Part shown: positions 35,311 through 49,400 of the stretch, one piece after another
Layout of the letters: each line of letters begins with the position of its first letter
Numbering within the stretch: the stretch's first letter is position 1
NCBI GenBank assembly: GCA_030522415.1
Contig: CM060127.1
Coordinates: 3,789,707 to 3,853,706, forward strand
Direction: 5' to 3'
Length of the DNA stretch: 64,000 nt
From: Channallabes apus
Lineage: Eukaryota > Chordata > Actinopteri > Siluriformes > Clariidae
Program-made: the position numbers and the translations under genes
The notes under the pieces: model-generated
Seen by the model: the letters and a program-made list of their open reading frames with translations, nothing else
What the model was told of the DNA's origin: nothing
Database searches by the model: none

Positions 35311-38300
35311 ATTTATTAATTTGGCAAGTTTTATCCAGAACTATAACGTAAACAAGGGTTGAGGCCTTGTTCAAGGGCCCAACACTTACGGTTAAAGGCA
35401 ACCAGATCAGAACTCACACCCTTCTGGTTTACATAAAGCAACACAAACATAATGGTCAAATGCTAGACTTAGCATCACACAGAACATTCTCTCCCAGTAA
35501 AAGGTATCCTAACTTTAAGCATTTGATCAGTAGTATAACTCCAAAATTTGAGTTCCAACTGTCCTAAATAGAGTCTGTAGGATTCAAAAGTGCCAGAAAT
35601 AAACCATAAAATTGCAGGTCTAGTTAAGACAATAGAACTCTGTATCACATCGTCAGTTTGTTTTGAGTCACCTTTGAGCATTGCCAGTTCATCAGGTTTC
35701 CTACTACAGTGTGCATTCCAAGAGCAATAAGAAGCAGCTGCCCATGTCCATACTTGCACTACAAAACCAGTGCTTTAAATGAACATAAAATCTCGCATGA
35801 GTAACTGTGGTAGCATGTCTGACTCACCTAATTACAGTTTATCCCTCAAGCGTAATGGCTAATGCTACTCTTATTCAAGGCAACCTTCCTAACCATAGTA
35901 TGATATTTGGTAAAGTGCTCTTAATCATGTTTTTTTCTTTTCACAGTAGGGTGATGTTTATTCGGCAAAGTTACCTAGGAAAACATGACAAATCCAAGCA
36001 CTTTTGTCTAGACCAGTGCTGTCATCTCATTTTAATAGTTCATGATAATGTGCATAACTGGACAGTGATGAGCAAAAATATGTCTCAACACCTGTCTGAT
36101 TTAGCGACTCATTACTTTTAGATTACCTTAATTTACCTTTCAGCCAAGGTTCAGTTGAGAACACCAATAGGATGATGTGTCATCCATTGATTGTTCTCAT
36201 CACACATTTGCATTTGCATGTGATTATGAGTGAGTGAGGTGACTAAAATCAAAATCTGTCAGTGTGTATATCACACATACACACACCCTTTTAGCAGTAC
36301 ACAAAGATTTTTTTTTAAATTCCTGAAGTTGTGAGCAAAGGTGTCTTTTTTGAAAAGTGAATACACAAATGCAGAACTCTAACCCTAACCCCTAACCACA
36401 AACACCAGAATATAATCACTCTGTCTTAAGATAGGAAAAAGTGTTGTGTGTATTGTAAAAACAGAAACATGCATTTCACAGCCCATTATACATGTACTGT
36501 ATATATTGTATGCTATAATCTGCATGAAAACTATCATGTAACTATCAAATTAAGTAATGATTTCACTATCAGAGTCAAGTTAGTCCGATTCTACAGAATA
36601 TGTGAGCATTTAACGGAATCCAGTCTCCATTTTACTTTGGGAAATAAAACTGATTATGAAAAGTGAAAGATGACAGAGAGCAAGAGTGATGGAAAAAGGG
36701 AGAGAGAGAGAGAGAGATAAAAAAAAATACCCAAGTGCTTCTCTGTGCTAAAACCACTACTGAGTGCTGGGGATGGTAAAAAGGGAAGTGAAAACAAACC
36801 AAAGCGATAACATCCGAAAGAGTGACTGGAAGAGCGAAGAAACCACAAAAGACACAGTACGCATCAGTACACATCAGTGCCTGGGCCTTTGCCAGTTCTT
36901 TTTAATGCCCGCTAGGTAAATAAGCAGTTTCACTTATCTATCACCTAATTACACCTGACTCACGTCTTAGAAGACACAACATATTTATTATTATCCATCA
37001 TCAACTCACATACAAACACCTGATTAATGGTAAAAGCATGTAAAAATAGTTTTGGAGTTCAGTTTTAAGAAATGATAGAAAAAGGGAATGTAAACAACAC
37101 CCACTAGAATAAGTCTAACAAACAAATCACTGATGTTGAAAAACACAAAATGGCCTAAATAAAAAAAAAAAGAAGAAGGTTAACCTCAAACACACACACA
37201 CCACTCAGTGGCTGAGGGGGGGGGGGGGGGGGGGGTATTACAACTTCTCTGTAACTTAAACTATTGTGATTAAGTGAATTATTATTAGTGCAGTTATCAG
37301 AGAGTTTTAGATTGATGTGTCTGGTACTAATCAATCATTCTGTAGGGGGAAAAAACAACATAAAAAACAAACTGATGGTTTATAGCTGTTATTAAAGTTA
37401 GCTTTAATAACTCTCCACAACAATAAATAGAATAAAAAAATATTATTATTATTATACATTTATTATTACAAACTGCGTACAAAACATAAACCTAGATACA
37501 TACATGCACAAACATCTGAATCCAAACATTTTTTATTAACTTTAATTATTTCAGACCAAAGGTGGCTTCAAAACTAACAACAGAAGGTGGAATAGAACTT
37601 CCCATACAGTAAATACAGATAACATTACCCATACAGTAAATACAGATAACATTACCCATACAGGAAATACAGATAACATTACTCATACAGTAAATACAGA
37701 TAACATTAAAACTACCTGCAAACCCAGTACCTACTACTATATATTCTTGTCACATCCAGGGAGAAGACCTTGTGTCACCAAAACAGCTTTGACCTGTTAT
37801 GCCTATCTGTTATGTGCTGTCTTTATGCAGTGTGCCAATGTAGTGAGAATATTACAGTCAGAAAACAACAAAAAGTTAAACTCAGTTGACTACAAATTGT
37901 CCATTCTTGTCACGGCCAGGGAGAAGACCTCCAATGACTTGGTCAATAAGTATTATCATAAATGATTATGGTGAAAATGTAATGTAACAGCAGGACTGTA
38001 AGATTACTTAATTTTAACTTCAAGGACACAAGCCTATTCAATTCATCATACATAATGAGACATGACCGCAACTTCACATCAGGTGTTTTAAATCAGTTCA
38101 GACACAGCAGGCCTCCCTTTGTGTCTTAAATCAAGGATTCCTTTGAGGATTTCTCAGACACAGGATAAAAAAAAACTAAACAAACAAGCCAAAAAAAAAA
38201 AAAAAAACCCAGCTGCTTTAAACTTCTAATTAGCCACATACATTCGTTACTAATAAAGAAAAAAATTAAATGTAAATTAGCAACTAATTTTTGAATTTGT

Positions 38301-39337
38301 TGAAAGGCACCAAAGTGGACATGGGCACTCTGACCAGGCTGTAAGTACACAGCCCACATACCCAGCAAGGTGTGATGCACCGTGTGTTCTGATTTTCTTT
38401 TTCAACAATGTGTGTGACTGTAGCTTTTCTGTAGCCTATGGATCACACGGGCTAGCGTGGTCACCCATGACCCTGTCGCTGGTTTACTGGTTGACCAACC
38501 TTGGATAATTTTTGGAAGGTACTAAACACTGTATATTGAGAACACCCCATAAGGCCTGAAGTTTTGGAGGTGCTCTGACCCAGGTGTCTAGCCATCACAA
38601 TTTATCTATTTCAAAGTTGGATAGATCTTTCCACTCGTCCATTTTCACTTTTTATTTCGAGGGGTTTAACAAACAATATTTGAGTAAGCATTTAGGAATT
38701 ATAACCATCTAGCAATTGACTAATAAGCAGTTTGATCCCCAGTTGTGGCTTATTCCTGTTATTTTATAGCATATTAAGGAGATACTTGGCAAAAGTGTTG
38801 AATTCCGATTAAACTGCCATTAAAACCATTAAACTGCATTCAAGCATTAAAAGCAATCCTAATACTTATCATGATGTTCGCTTCTTCAGTTACTTTCAAA
38901 CTTACGAAAATGGACTTGCCCTGAATGAATGCACTTTGCAAAAAATGTGTGTTATTCCTAAATGATTAATGCAATATTTATTTGGTTATGTCCCCCTGAA
39001 ACAAAGATTTCAATTTTAATCACATCATCAGTAATAATAAATCCTATGTGATGGTTTACAGAGGGGAAAAAAATAAATTAAGGATCTATAGGTTGTTATG
39101 ACCTATATGTTTTTAGTATTGCGAAGGCAGGTTTATCTTAATTTAGAAAATATGTCCATACAATTGTTATAAGTGAACTCTAAAACAATGATGAATCTTA
39201 TACACTTTTTATTACTCCTAAAATGAAACCCATAAAACAATCCACTTGGTCAGTTGCTCAGTTTCCTCTTTCAGTGGATTAACACAGTAGTTGGTCAATA
39301 GAGTATAGATTTAACCTTAAACACAAGTGAAAGTTAA
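35311..39337. other. Intergenic between IFN cluster and RDM1
   Basis: No gene is recognised. It contains an AG run near 36701-36718, a run of 19-20 G at about 37217-37236, a 27-bp tandem array at 37601-37708, and two partial copies of CTTGTCACATCCAGGGAGAA at about 37747 and 37906. The open stretches are short and without homology. Confidence 0.5.
37601..37708. repeat. Minisatellite, 27-bp unit x4
   Basis: Four consecutive copies of a 27-bp unit starting CCCATACAGTAAATACAGAT. Copy 3 has a T to G change and copy 4 has a C to T change. Confidence 0.9.
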
Positions 39338-40406
39338 TTAGACTGGATTAACTGTGAAGTTCCATGGTAAATCTTCACCTTCTGCTGCATCAGCCTTAAA
39401 GTCACTCCAGGAAATGTCATTAACCTGCAGGAGAGACAGAGAGAGAGAGAGAGAGAGAGATTAATCAACGGAAATACATACAAGGAGTTACAGTTGTTGT
39501 TTATGTAAGGACAAATGGATGTTAAAGGAACCTTTGTACAAGTACACTTGAACCTTGGATGTCGAGTACTGTACCTTGATCTGCAAGTGTTTTGCAAGAC
39601 GAGCTAAAATTGTAAATACATTTTAATTCTGTAAATGTGCGAGGTTTTGAAATACAAGAAGAATTGTGAGTAATCATCTCCCATGCTTTGGTCTCAGTCC
39701 AAGGTTTAAGTGTAAAGCACTTTACCATAACAACAGCTGGTGTTCCATCATTAACTTATTTGTATTTTTATAAAGAAATGTTACATGTTTTAACAGTTTG
39801 TAGTTGCATTTATTGTTTTTAGATTCTATTCTCATTTACATTATAGTGGCAGTAACCAGTAATTCCCTCATCGGATCACCAGATCTTTTTCTCTTTCTGA
39901 AATGTAATAATAATAATAATAATAATAATAAAAAGCAGTTTGCCATGTTATTCAGAGATCCGAAGATAATGAAAACTTACTGGCGGTTAAAAAAATAACC
40001 ACATTCATGAATTCAACATGACTACAATAAAATTTCTTTTTTACAAAAACATGGCTTTGTTTTATTAGTTCTGGTTATTTTTTTAATGCAAATATTCAGG
40101 CAGAAATAATTTTTGGGAATTCTAAACATAATTACAAAAGTGAAAATGTTAAACCTTTTATCTATAAATGAGCTCTCTTTGGTAAACACAGCACTAGAGT
40201 AAACATACAGTATAAGGTAAAGTAGTTAGAGCAGTTGTTTTAGACTTTAAAAAGGTGCTGTGAATCATGAAGTACTTCAAAACAAAATGAAACAAACAAA
40301 CTGGAAGTTTTAAATTGGTTAAAGGTATACCTGGATTGTAGATAACAATGTGTCAAAACGAACTATGTGAAGTCATCACTTCAATAATGCAAGTTTTCCC
40401 ATGTTT

Positions 40407-40468
<62 letters not shown>

Positions 40469-43400
40469 GACCCACCTAAATGTCTAAAAATGACCTGAAA
40501 GTGAATTTTGTATAATTGGATAATAGTTCCCCTTTAAATCTCTATCCCGCACAGAACATTCATGACGGTAGAGATGGTGACTAAGAAGCTGGTGAATCAT
40601 GCTGTATTACAACATGCCTTTTCAGAATAAATGACTTAAATGAATTACTACACCATGTCTACTGTTAGTACAACTTCCTGAAGTTTTACAGATCACAGTG
40701 TTTGTTCATAAGGAAAGGTTCATTACCATTTAGAAAGACCTACCTGGATGACTCCCTCGACATTCTCATCTGGCAGAATCTCTTCTGGATCAATTCTACA
40801 TTCTACCGCTATTTTTCCATTACCTGGGGATAAGATGTCAATAATATTACATAAAGTAATGTTAAATAGTGTAATCTTAATCATAAAGGTGCAGAAAGAG
40901 GATAATGTTGCGCTGTGACATGTTATTTTACATTAGAAAGGGTTGCTATAAGCTTCTTGTGTGTTTATTATATTATATGTGCTACAACAAGGTGATGTAA
41001 AAAATGGCACTGATATCATTTAGTATTTTAATGTTGTTTATATAGCAAGTAAGGCATAATAATTTCTGACCCTTGTAACACTGAATACTTTGATTCATTA
41101 TTAGTGTTACATACCAAGCACTATTAGCAATACTTTCTCAAAAGCTGCAACGACTGCTTTATCTTTGGCCCATTTCATGAGCTTGCCCCTTTTCCCCAGC
41201 TTCTCCTCTGGACCTGAAAGGCAAGAAACATTTAGTATATGCAATTATTCTTAATAATAGTATAGTCATTGGAAAATTATAATTTGCTCCAGAAGTGGTA
41301 TACGTATTGCAGTGACCTACTTTCTGTCAGAGATGAACTAACCTGAGGTGACCAGAAGACGTAGCTTTAGCGGTTAGCCCAATGTAGCGTGGATGGTAAA
41401 CCCAAACGCGGAGTAACGGCGAGTAGGCAGGATAACCACGCGATTTACTTTAAGGACTCTCACAAAAGTGGAGCAAGGGAAAAACACAAATTTAACCCGC
41501 GTCCTATAAATACACACACAACGGCAAGAAGCGATAACCAAAACACAGTGAGTACTCACGGTTTGAAGAAAGCCAACGTTAACCGACATGGGCCGAACTC
41601 AATGACTGAGCGGTAAGCCACCGTTTGTTTACTCCTCTTATACTTCCTGGTAGGCGGCCGACTTACTTCCGGGTCCTAGTGCCGGCCGCAGATTGTGTGT
41701 GCATGACAGTACCCCCCTGTCCAGGACCGACTCCCGACGGTCCTGGGGTGGAGGATACCCTACGACGGTAGTCTTGGATTAGTTCGGGGTCGAGAATGAA
41801 CCGGGCCGGAATCCAAGACCGCTCCTCGGGACCGTAACCCTCCCAATCAACCAGGTACTGCGTACCTCTGCCCCGAGGGCGCGAATCGAGGATCCGGCGC
41901 ACGGTGTAGGCGAGACCACCGTCGATGATCCGGGGAGGAGGAGCAGGGGGGGAGGGTGGAATCATGGGTGATGTGATGAAGGGCTTTAATTGTGAGATGT
42001 GGAAGACTGGGTGGATCCGGAGCGCCGCAGGCAGCTGGAGCCGGTAGGTGACAGGGTTTATCCGGTGGGTGATGCGGTATGGGCCGATGAATCTAGGTGA
42101 CAGTTTCTTTGACTCAGTGTGGAGGTGAAGATTTTGGGTGGAAAGCCATACCTTGTCACCTACGTGGAACAATCGTCCCGGGGGGTGTCGACGGCGATGT
42201 TGAATGGTGTAGCGGGCGTTGGCCTGTTGGATGGCTCGGTTGGCTTGTGTCCACAGCCGTCGACACCTGCGGACCAACTGTTGGGCTGACGGCACATCAA
42301 CCTCCGGTTCCTGATGGTTGAACATCGAGGGTTGGAAGCCGTGGCATACCTCAAATGGGCTTAGCTTCGTGGCTGATGAGACATGGAGGTTGTGGGAAAG
42401 TTCTGCCCAGATGAGGTAGCGAGCCCAGGAGCGCTGACGATCGGTAATAAAGCATCTCAAGTAGCGCTCCAGTTGTTGGTTGGTCCGCTCCGTCTGACCG
42501 TTGGTGTGGTATCCAGATGAGAGACTGCAGGTTGAATTGATCAGACGGCAGAAGGCTTTCCAGAACCTGGCTGTGAACTGGGGCCCTCTGTCCGAGACGA
42601 TGTCCTTGGGGAACCCATGCAGACGGACTACGTGCTCTAATATCAGCTCTGCTGTTTCCTTGGCTGACGGGAGTCCGGCAAGGGCTACCAAGTGCACGGC
42701 CTTAGAGAACCGATCTACGATGGTCATGATGGTGTTCTTTCCGTCCGAGGCCGGCAGGCCCACGACAAAGTCGACGGCAATGTGCGTCCAGGGCCGACGA
42801 GGAACCGGGAGAGGTTGAAGATCTCCGGAGGGGGGCTGGTTGAGGTTCTTGGCCCGGGCGCACACTGGACACGCCTGAACGAACTCTTTGACGTTCTTCG
42901 CCATTGATGGCCACCAGAAGTCCCGTTGGAGGAACCGTAGGGTGCGCTGTGTGCCTTGGTGTCCTGCGATGGTGGACGAATGGCCCCACTGAAGAACCTC
43001 GGACTTCATGGCGTTGGGCACATAGAGTCGTCCAGGCGGCACACCTGCCGGCTCGGTCTCTAAGGTCTGCGCCTGGCGGACCCTTGTTTCCAGATCCAGG
43101 TGAAGTGGTGCGATGATTCTGGAGGAGGGTAGGACAGGCGCGGGGTCCGCCCGGGGTGGCTCCATCTCGAGTTGTCGTGAGAGGGCATCTGCCTTGGTGT
43201 TTTTTGACCCCGGGCGGTATGAAAGGTGGAAGTTATAATGTTCGAAGAACAATGCCCATCGCGCCTGTCTGGGGTTGAGCTGTTTCAAACTTCTGATGGT
43301 GATGAGGTTTTGATGATCCGTCCAGATGATGAATGGCTCCCTGGCGCCCTGGAGCCAGTGACGCCATTCCTCCAAAGCCCACTTTATGGCCAGCAGCTCG

Positions 43401-46400
43401 CGGTCCCCTACCCCGTATCGCTGCTGAGTGGTGTCAAATTTTTTGGAGAAGAAACTACATGGGTGTAGTTTCTGATCTGGACCTCGTTGAGAGAGAACGG
43501 CTCCAGCGCCCACATCTGAAGCGTCCACCTCAACAACGAATGGTTTACTGGTGTCAGGATGGAGGAGGATGGGAGCGGTGGTAAAGCGGTCACAGAGTCT
43601 GTTGAAGGCGGAGATGGCAGTAGAGTTGAGGCGGAAAGGGAGAGAGGAGGGACGAGTCAGAGCGGTTAGGGGGGCGGCAACTGTACTGTAGTCCCGGATA
43701 AAGCGACGGTAGAAATTCGCAAACCCGAGAAACCGTTGAAGTTGCTTGAGGGTCTTGGGTAGGGGCCAATGACGCACAACTTCCAGCTTCTGCGGGTCCA
43801 TGGCCACACCCTGGGGCGAGATGACAAAACCCAGGAACGTGGTGGAGCGCTCGTGAAAAGCGCACTTTTCCAACTTACAGTACAGCTGATGGGCGAGTAA
43901 TCTCTTTAGAACCGCCCTGACATGCTGGGTATGTTCCTCAGCGGTACGGGAGTAAATGAGGATGTCATCCAGATACGCAAACGCCCACCGCCCTAGCATG
44001 TCTCGAAGAACATCATTTATCAGGTGTTGGAAGGCGGCGGGGGCGTTGCACAGTCCAAAGGGGATTACGAGGCTTTCGTAATGTCCAGTCGGGGTGATGA
44101 AGGCCGTCTTCCACTCATCGCCCTCTCTAATGCGCACCAAGTTGTAGGCGCTCCGGAGGTCCAACTTAGTAAAGATGGTGGCACCAGAGAGGGCGTCCAG
44201 GGCAGAGTTGGTAAGAGGCAGAGGGTGTCGGTTTTTTATAGTGATGTTGTTGAGCCCCCGATAGTCGACACATGGGCGAAGTTCACCCCCTCTCTTCTTT
44301 ACGAAGAAGAACCCCGCGGCAGCAGGTGAGGAGGAGGGCCTGATGGTCCCCTGGCGGAGGGCGTTGGTTATATATTCCTCCATCGCCTGCGTCTCTGTTG
44401 ATGTTAAAGAGTAGAGGTGGCCGCGGGGTGGAACCGCGCCTGGTTGTAGATCGATGGCGAGGTCATAAGGGCGGTGTGGAGGAAGATGGATGGCCCGCCG
44501 CTTGCAAAAAACTTCTGCCAGGTCCCTATAGGACTCGGGAATGGCGTTGGTGTCGACGTCGGGGGCCTCGGACTCCCTAGAGCACGTCCCAGCCGGCGCC
44601 CCTAGGCATAGTTCGGTGCAGGTCGCGCCCCATTGTAGAATCCTGTGTTGTGTCCAGGAAATGAGAGGATCGTGTTGCAGGAGCCACGGGTGTCCCAGGA
44701 TGATAGGAGGAGATGAGATGGAGGTGACGTGAAATCTGATCTGTTCGTGGTGTTGATCGATGAGGAGGGTGATGGGTTGAGTCTGGGTGGTGATTGGGCT
44801 GGTAGATAGGGGGCGACCGTCGACGGAGGTGATCCGAACGGGCTGGGATAACGCCTCAAATTTTACCCCCAATTTTTTGGCATAAGAAGAGTCAATGAAG
44901 TTCCCTGCTGCCCCGGAGTCGATGAACGCAGTACTTCGGACTCGTTTGTGGCCAATCTGGAGGGATACCTGAACCGTAAGGCGAGATGAGGTGGCGTCGG
45001 TAGTGGTGGAGATCAGGAGTGGGCCCGGTGAGTCTCTCCCTCCGCTCACCGGGGCTGGGCGTTTCCCGGGCGCAGTGGACAGGTCGCCCGATGATGTTCT
45101 GCAGACCCACAATACGCGCACAGGCCCTCTCTAAACCGGCGTGTACGTTCGGCTACGGTCAGGGAGGCGCGCCCTAATTGCATGGGTTCCCCGGCTCCGG
45201 TGTCAACCACGGCAGGAGGTGGAGATCCGACAGTTCCAGTATTGGGGTTGGTGAAGGTTGCTGATGGTCGTGGGGTGGTGTAGGAGAAGACGGGTGCAGG
45301 CGGCAGGGTTCTCGGGGCTGGCTTCGGGCGAGACAAAAGGCGCTGATCGATCCGCAGGGCCAGTTGGATCAGCCCCTCGAGTGTGGCGGGAAGTTCTCGC
45401 CCGGCGAGCTCGTCTTTAATGCGGGAAGCCAGTCCCTCGTAGAAGGACGTCCGGAGCGCGGAGTCTCCCCAGTTTGTCTGCACGGCGAGGGTCCGGAATT
45501 CCGCTGTGTACCGGCTCACGGACGATCCTCCCTGCCGCAGGTGGTATAGTTTAGTGTCGGTCTCCACCTCGCCCGCTGGGTGTTCGAAAGTCAATCTGAG
45601 CTGGCGGGTGAATTCATTGTAAGAATGGGCGGTATCAGAATCGGATTTAAGCACTGCCGTGGCCCACTCAGCTGCCTGCCCTGTTAGCAACGAGACCAGG
45701 AGAGCGATGCGTAGCCGATCGGTGGAGTACTTGGTGGCATTGAACTCGAACACCAGATCAAGCGCTGTCAAAAACACATCACATCTCCCGTCCGTGCCAT
45801 TCCATTTTTCTGGAAGTGCAAGAAAAACATCAGTGGGGGGGGGGGTTGGTGCGGCGCCGCGGCCGCTGCGACGGGAGGCCTGCTAGCCGCGCCCTCAACG
45901 GCCGCCCGCAGATCCGCGTTCTCCCGCCTGAGCTCCGCAACCTCGCGGCGCAAGGCCGCGATGTCTTGGACACTCTGGCGCAGAGTAGCGAGCTCCGCGG
46001 TTAGACCGTTAATGAGCACGGCATGCTGATCTACCACGCCGCATAGACGCGCATGCTCCGCTGGGTTTACCGCTTGCGGCTCAGTCATTCTGTCAGAGAT
46101 GAACTAACCTGAGGTGACCAGAAGACGTAGCTTTAGCGGTTAGCCCAATGTAGCGTGGATGGTAAACCCAAACGCGGAGTAACGGCGAGTAGGCAGGATA
46201 ACCACGCGATTTACTTTAAGGACTCTCACAAAAGTGGAGCAAGGGAAAAACACAAATTTAACCCGCGTCCTATAAATACACACACAACGGCAAGAAGCGA
46301 TAACCAAAACACAGTGAGTACTCACGGTTTGAAGAAAGCCAACGTTAACCGACATGGGCCGAACTCAATGACTGAGCGGTAAGCCACCGTTTGTTTACTC

Positions 46401-49400
46401 CTCTTATACTTCCTGGTAGGCGGCCGACTTACTTCCGGGTCCTAGTGCCGGCCGCAGATTGTGTGTGCATGACACTTTCTTACTATAATACTTTATGATG
46501 AATTATAACTAAGGCGAATTAGAATCTTGTATGTACCTTCTTTGGGACAAACTTAAACCAGTTATACAGTGGTGTGAAAAACTATTTGCCCCCTTCCTGA
46601 TTTCTTATTCTTTTGCATGTTTGTCACACTTAAATGTTTCTGCTCATCAAAAACCGTTAACTATTAGTCAAAGATAACATAATTGAACACAAAATGCAGT
46701 TTTTAAATGAAGGTTTACGTTATTAAGGGAGAAAAAAACTCCAAATCTACATGGCCCTGTGTGAAAAAGTGATTGCCCCCCTTGTTAAAAAATAACTTAA
46801 CTGTAGTTTATCACACCTGAGTTCAATTTCTGTAGTCACCCCCAGGCCTGATTACTGCCACACCTGTTTCAATCAAGAAATCACTTAAATAGGAGCTACC
46901 TGACACAGAGAAGTAGACCAAAAGCACCTCAAAAGCTGGACATCATGCCAAGATCCAAAGAAATTCAGGAACAAATGAGAACAAAAGTAATTGAGATCTA
47001 TCAGTCTGGTAAAGGTTATAAAGCCATTTCTAAAGCTTTGGGACTCCAGCGAACCACAGTGAGAGCCATTATCCACAAATGGCAAAAACATGGAACAGTG
47101 GTGAACCTTCCCAGGAGTGGCCGGCCGACCAAAATTACCCCAAGAGCGCAGAGACGACTCATCCGAGAGGCCACAAAAGACCCCAGGACAACATCTAAAG
47201 AACTACAGGCCTCACTTGCCTCAATTAGGGTCAGTGTTCACGACTCCACCATAAGAAAGAGACTGGGCAAAAACGGCCTGCATGGCAGATTTCCAAGGCG
47301 CAAACCACTTTTAAGCAAAAAGAACATTAAGGCTCGTCTCAACTTTGCTAAAAAACATCTCAATGATTGGCAAGACTTTTGGGAAAATACCTTGTGGACC
47401 GACGAGACAAAAAGTTAACTTTTTGGAAGGTGCGTGTCCCGTTACATCTAGCATAAAAGTAACACAGCATTTCAGAAAAAGAACATCATACCAACAGTAA
47501 AATATGGTGGTGTTAGTGTGATGGTCTGGGGTTGTTTTGCTGCTTCAGGACCTGGAAGGCTTGCTGTGATAGATGGAACCATGAATTCTACTGTCTACCA
47601 AAAAATCCTGAAGGAGAATGTCCGGCCATCTGTTCGTCAACTCAAGCTGAAGCGATCTTGGGTGCTGCAGCAGAACAATGACCCAAAACACACCAGCAAA
47701 TCCACCTCTGAATGGCTGAAGAAAAACAAAATGAAGACTTTGGAGTGGCCTAGTCAAAGTCCTGACCTGAATCCTATTGAGATGTTGTGGCATGACCTTA
47801 AAAAGGCGGTTCATGCTAGAAAACCCTCAAATAAAGCTGAATTACAACAATTCTGCAAAGATGAGTGGGCCAAAATTCCTCCAGAGCGCTGTAAAAGACT
47901 CGTTGCAAGTTATCGCAAACGCTTGATTGCAGTTATTGCTGCTAAGGGTGGCCCAACCAGTTATTAGGTTCAGGGGGCAATTACTTTTTCACACAGGGCC
48001 ATGTAGGTTTGGATTTTTTTTCTCCCTAAATAATAAAACCCCTCATTTAAAACCTGCATTTTGTGTTTACTTGTGTTATCTTTGACTAATAGTTAAATGT
48101 GTTTGATGATCAGAAACATTTAAGTGTGACAAACATGCAAAAGAATAAGAAATCAGGAAGGGGGCAAATAGTTTTTCACACCACTGTATACCTTTGTTAC
48201 CACATCATGCAAGATTTTAACTAGGTCCATTAAAAAAAAGGCAAATTATGAAATGTACATTTAAATAATACACAAGCTGTGAAAGAAATTTATATAAAAA
48301 TGCTCTTTTATTCTCTTACTTGAAACAATATTTTTATTAGCAGTTTTAACTTTAATGTTGTAATTCCATGTTAAGCTGTGAAAAGATAATAGGCCATCTA
48401 CTGTAGGTTATCCTGATGAGAAATAAACGGTCATGTTCAAAAGTTAGTACACACTAACTTAAAAAAAATTATGAGATTGTAGTGAGTCTTAATATTGGAT
48501 AAATCCAACCGCAGACAAAGAATAAACTATGTTCACCATGCTATTATTTATTTAACAAAAATGAAGCCAAAAAGGGGAAAAAAAGTGGGCAATACTAAAT
48601 GCCCCCCCATGATGCCTGATGTAGATCCACCTGTAGCAGCAATAACTTGAAGTAATTGTTTCCTATATGACTGTATCAGTCTCTCACATCACTATTGTGG
48701 AATTTTAGCCCATTCTTCTTGACTTCATTGGGGGTTTTTGGGCATTCGCTTATGCACAGCTCTCTTAAGATCTCACCGCAACATTTCATTCAGGTTGAGG
48801 TCTGAACTGTGACCAGGGCATTCAAAAACCATGATTCTTTTTTTTTTCAGCCATACTAATGTAGATTTAGTGGTGTGCTTCAGATCATTGTCCTGTTTCA
48901 TTACCTGATTTCAACAAAGCTTTAGCTATTAGTTTTTCAGTGACTGCAAGGTGACCAGATCCTTTGGTTACAAAAACAAGCCCAAATCATCACCCTTCCA
49001 CCACCGTGCTTGACAGTGAGTATGGGGGGTTTCTCCTGAAACTATGTCTAGTTTTTGCCAACCTAATTTTTGCCTAATGTCAGCTGGGCATTAAGGCCAA
49101 ACAACTCAACTTTGGTTTCATTTGTCCACAAACATTGTTCCAGAAGCCTTCTGGTTTGTTCAGATTCAGTTTACAAACCTCAGTCAGAAGAGGCTTTTTT
49201 TACTGGTAACTGTTGGAGTCTTCTAATTGTGCTGTCATGGACTTTAACATCAGTAAGGTCTGTAAGGTCTGAGATGTAGCTCTTGGGTTTTTTGCATTTC
49301 TCTGAGCATTGCACGGTCTAAGTCTTTAATGCTTTCCGGTTGTAAATAACCTCTCAATGTAGAATGTTGAACTCAAAATTGTTTCAAAGTGTTTTTATAA

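Larger units (their letters stand above)
41325..46474 (-). mobile_element. Full-length chromodomain Ty3/gypsy retrotransposon (chromovirus)
   Basis: The element is 5150 bp with two 384-bp LTRs and a 5-bp duplication CTTTC on both sides. The LTRs look identical by eye, so the insertion is very recent. Gag (CCHC knuckle) and a 1152-codon pol are on the minus strand. Pol ends in a chromodomain, placing it with the Tf1/sushi group of chromoviruses. The polypurine tract (GGACAGGGGGGTAC) lies next to the 3' LTR at 41709-41722. It sits in RDM1 intron 4 in the same orientation as the gene. Only a G-run break in gag mars it. Confidence 0.93.

Noticed and set aside
37601..37708. CRISPR-like array
   Set aside because: Units are adjacent with no spacers, and the genome is vertebrate; it is a minisatellite.
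41389..41616. Pair of small open frames repeated at 41374-41616 and 46140-46382
   Set aside because: They are the two LTRs of the gypsy element, which is why they are identical; no gene is implied.
42097..45549. Plus-strand open frames opposite gypsy pol and gag
   Set aside because: Shadow frames of GC-rich coding sequence on the other strand.
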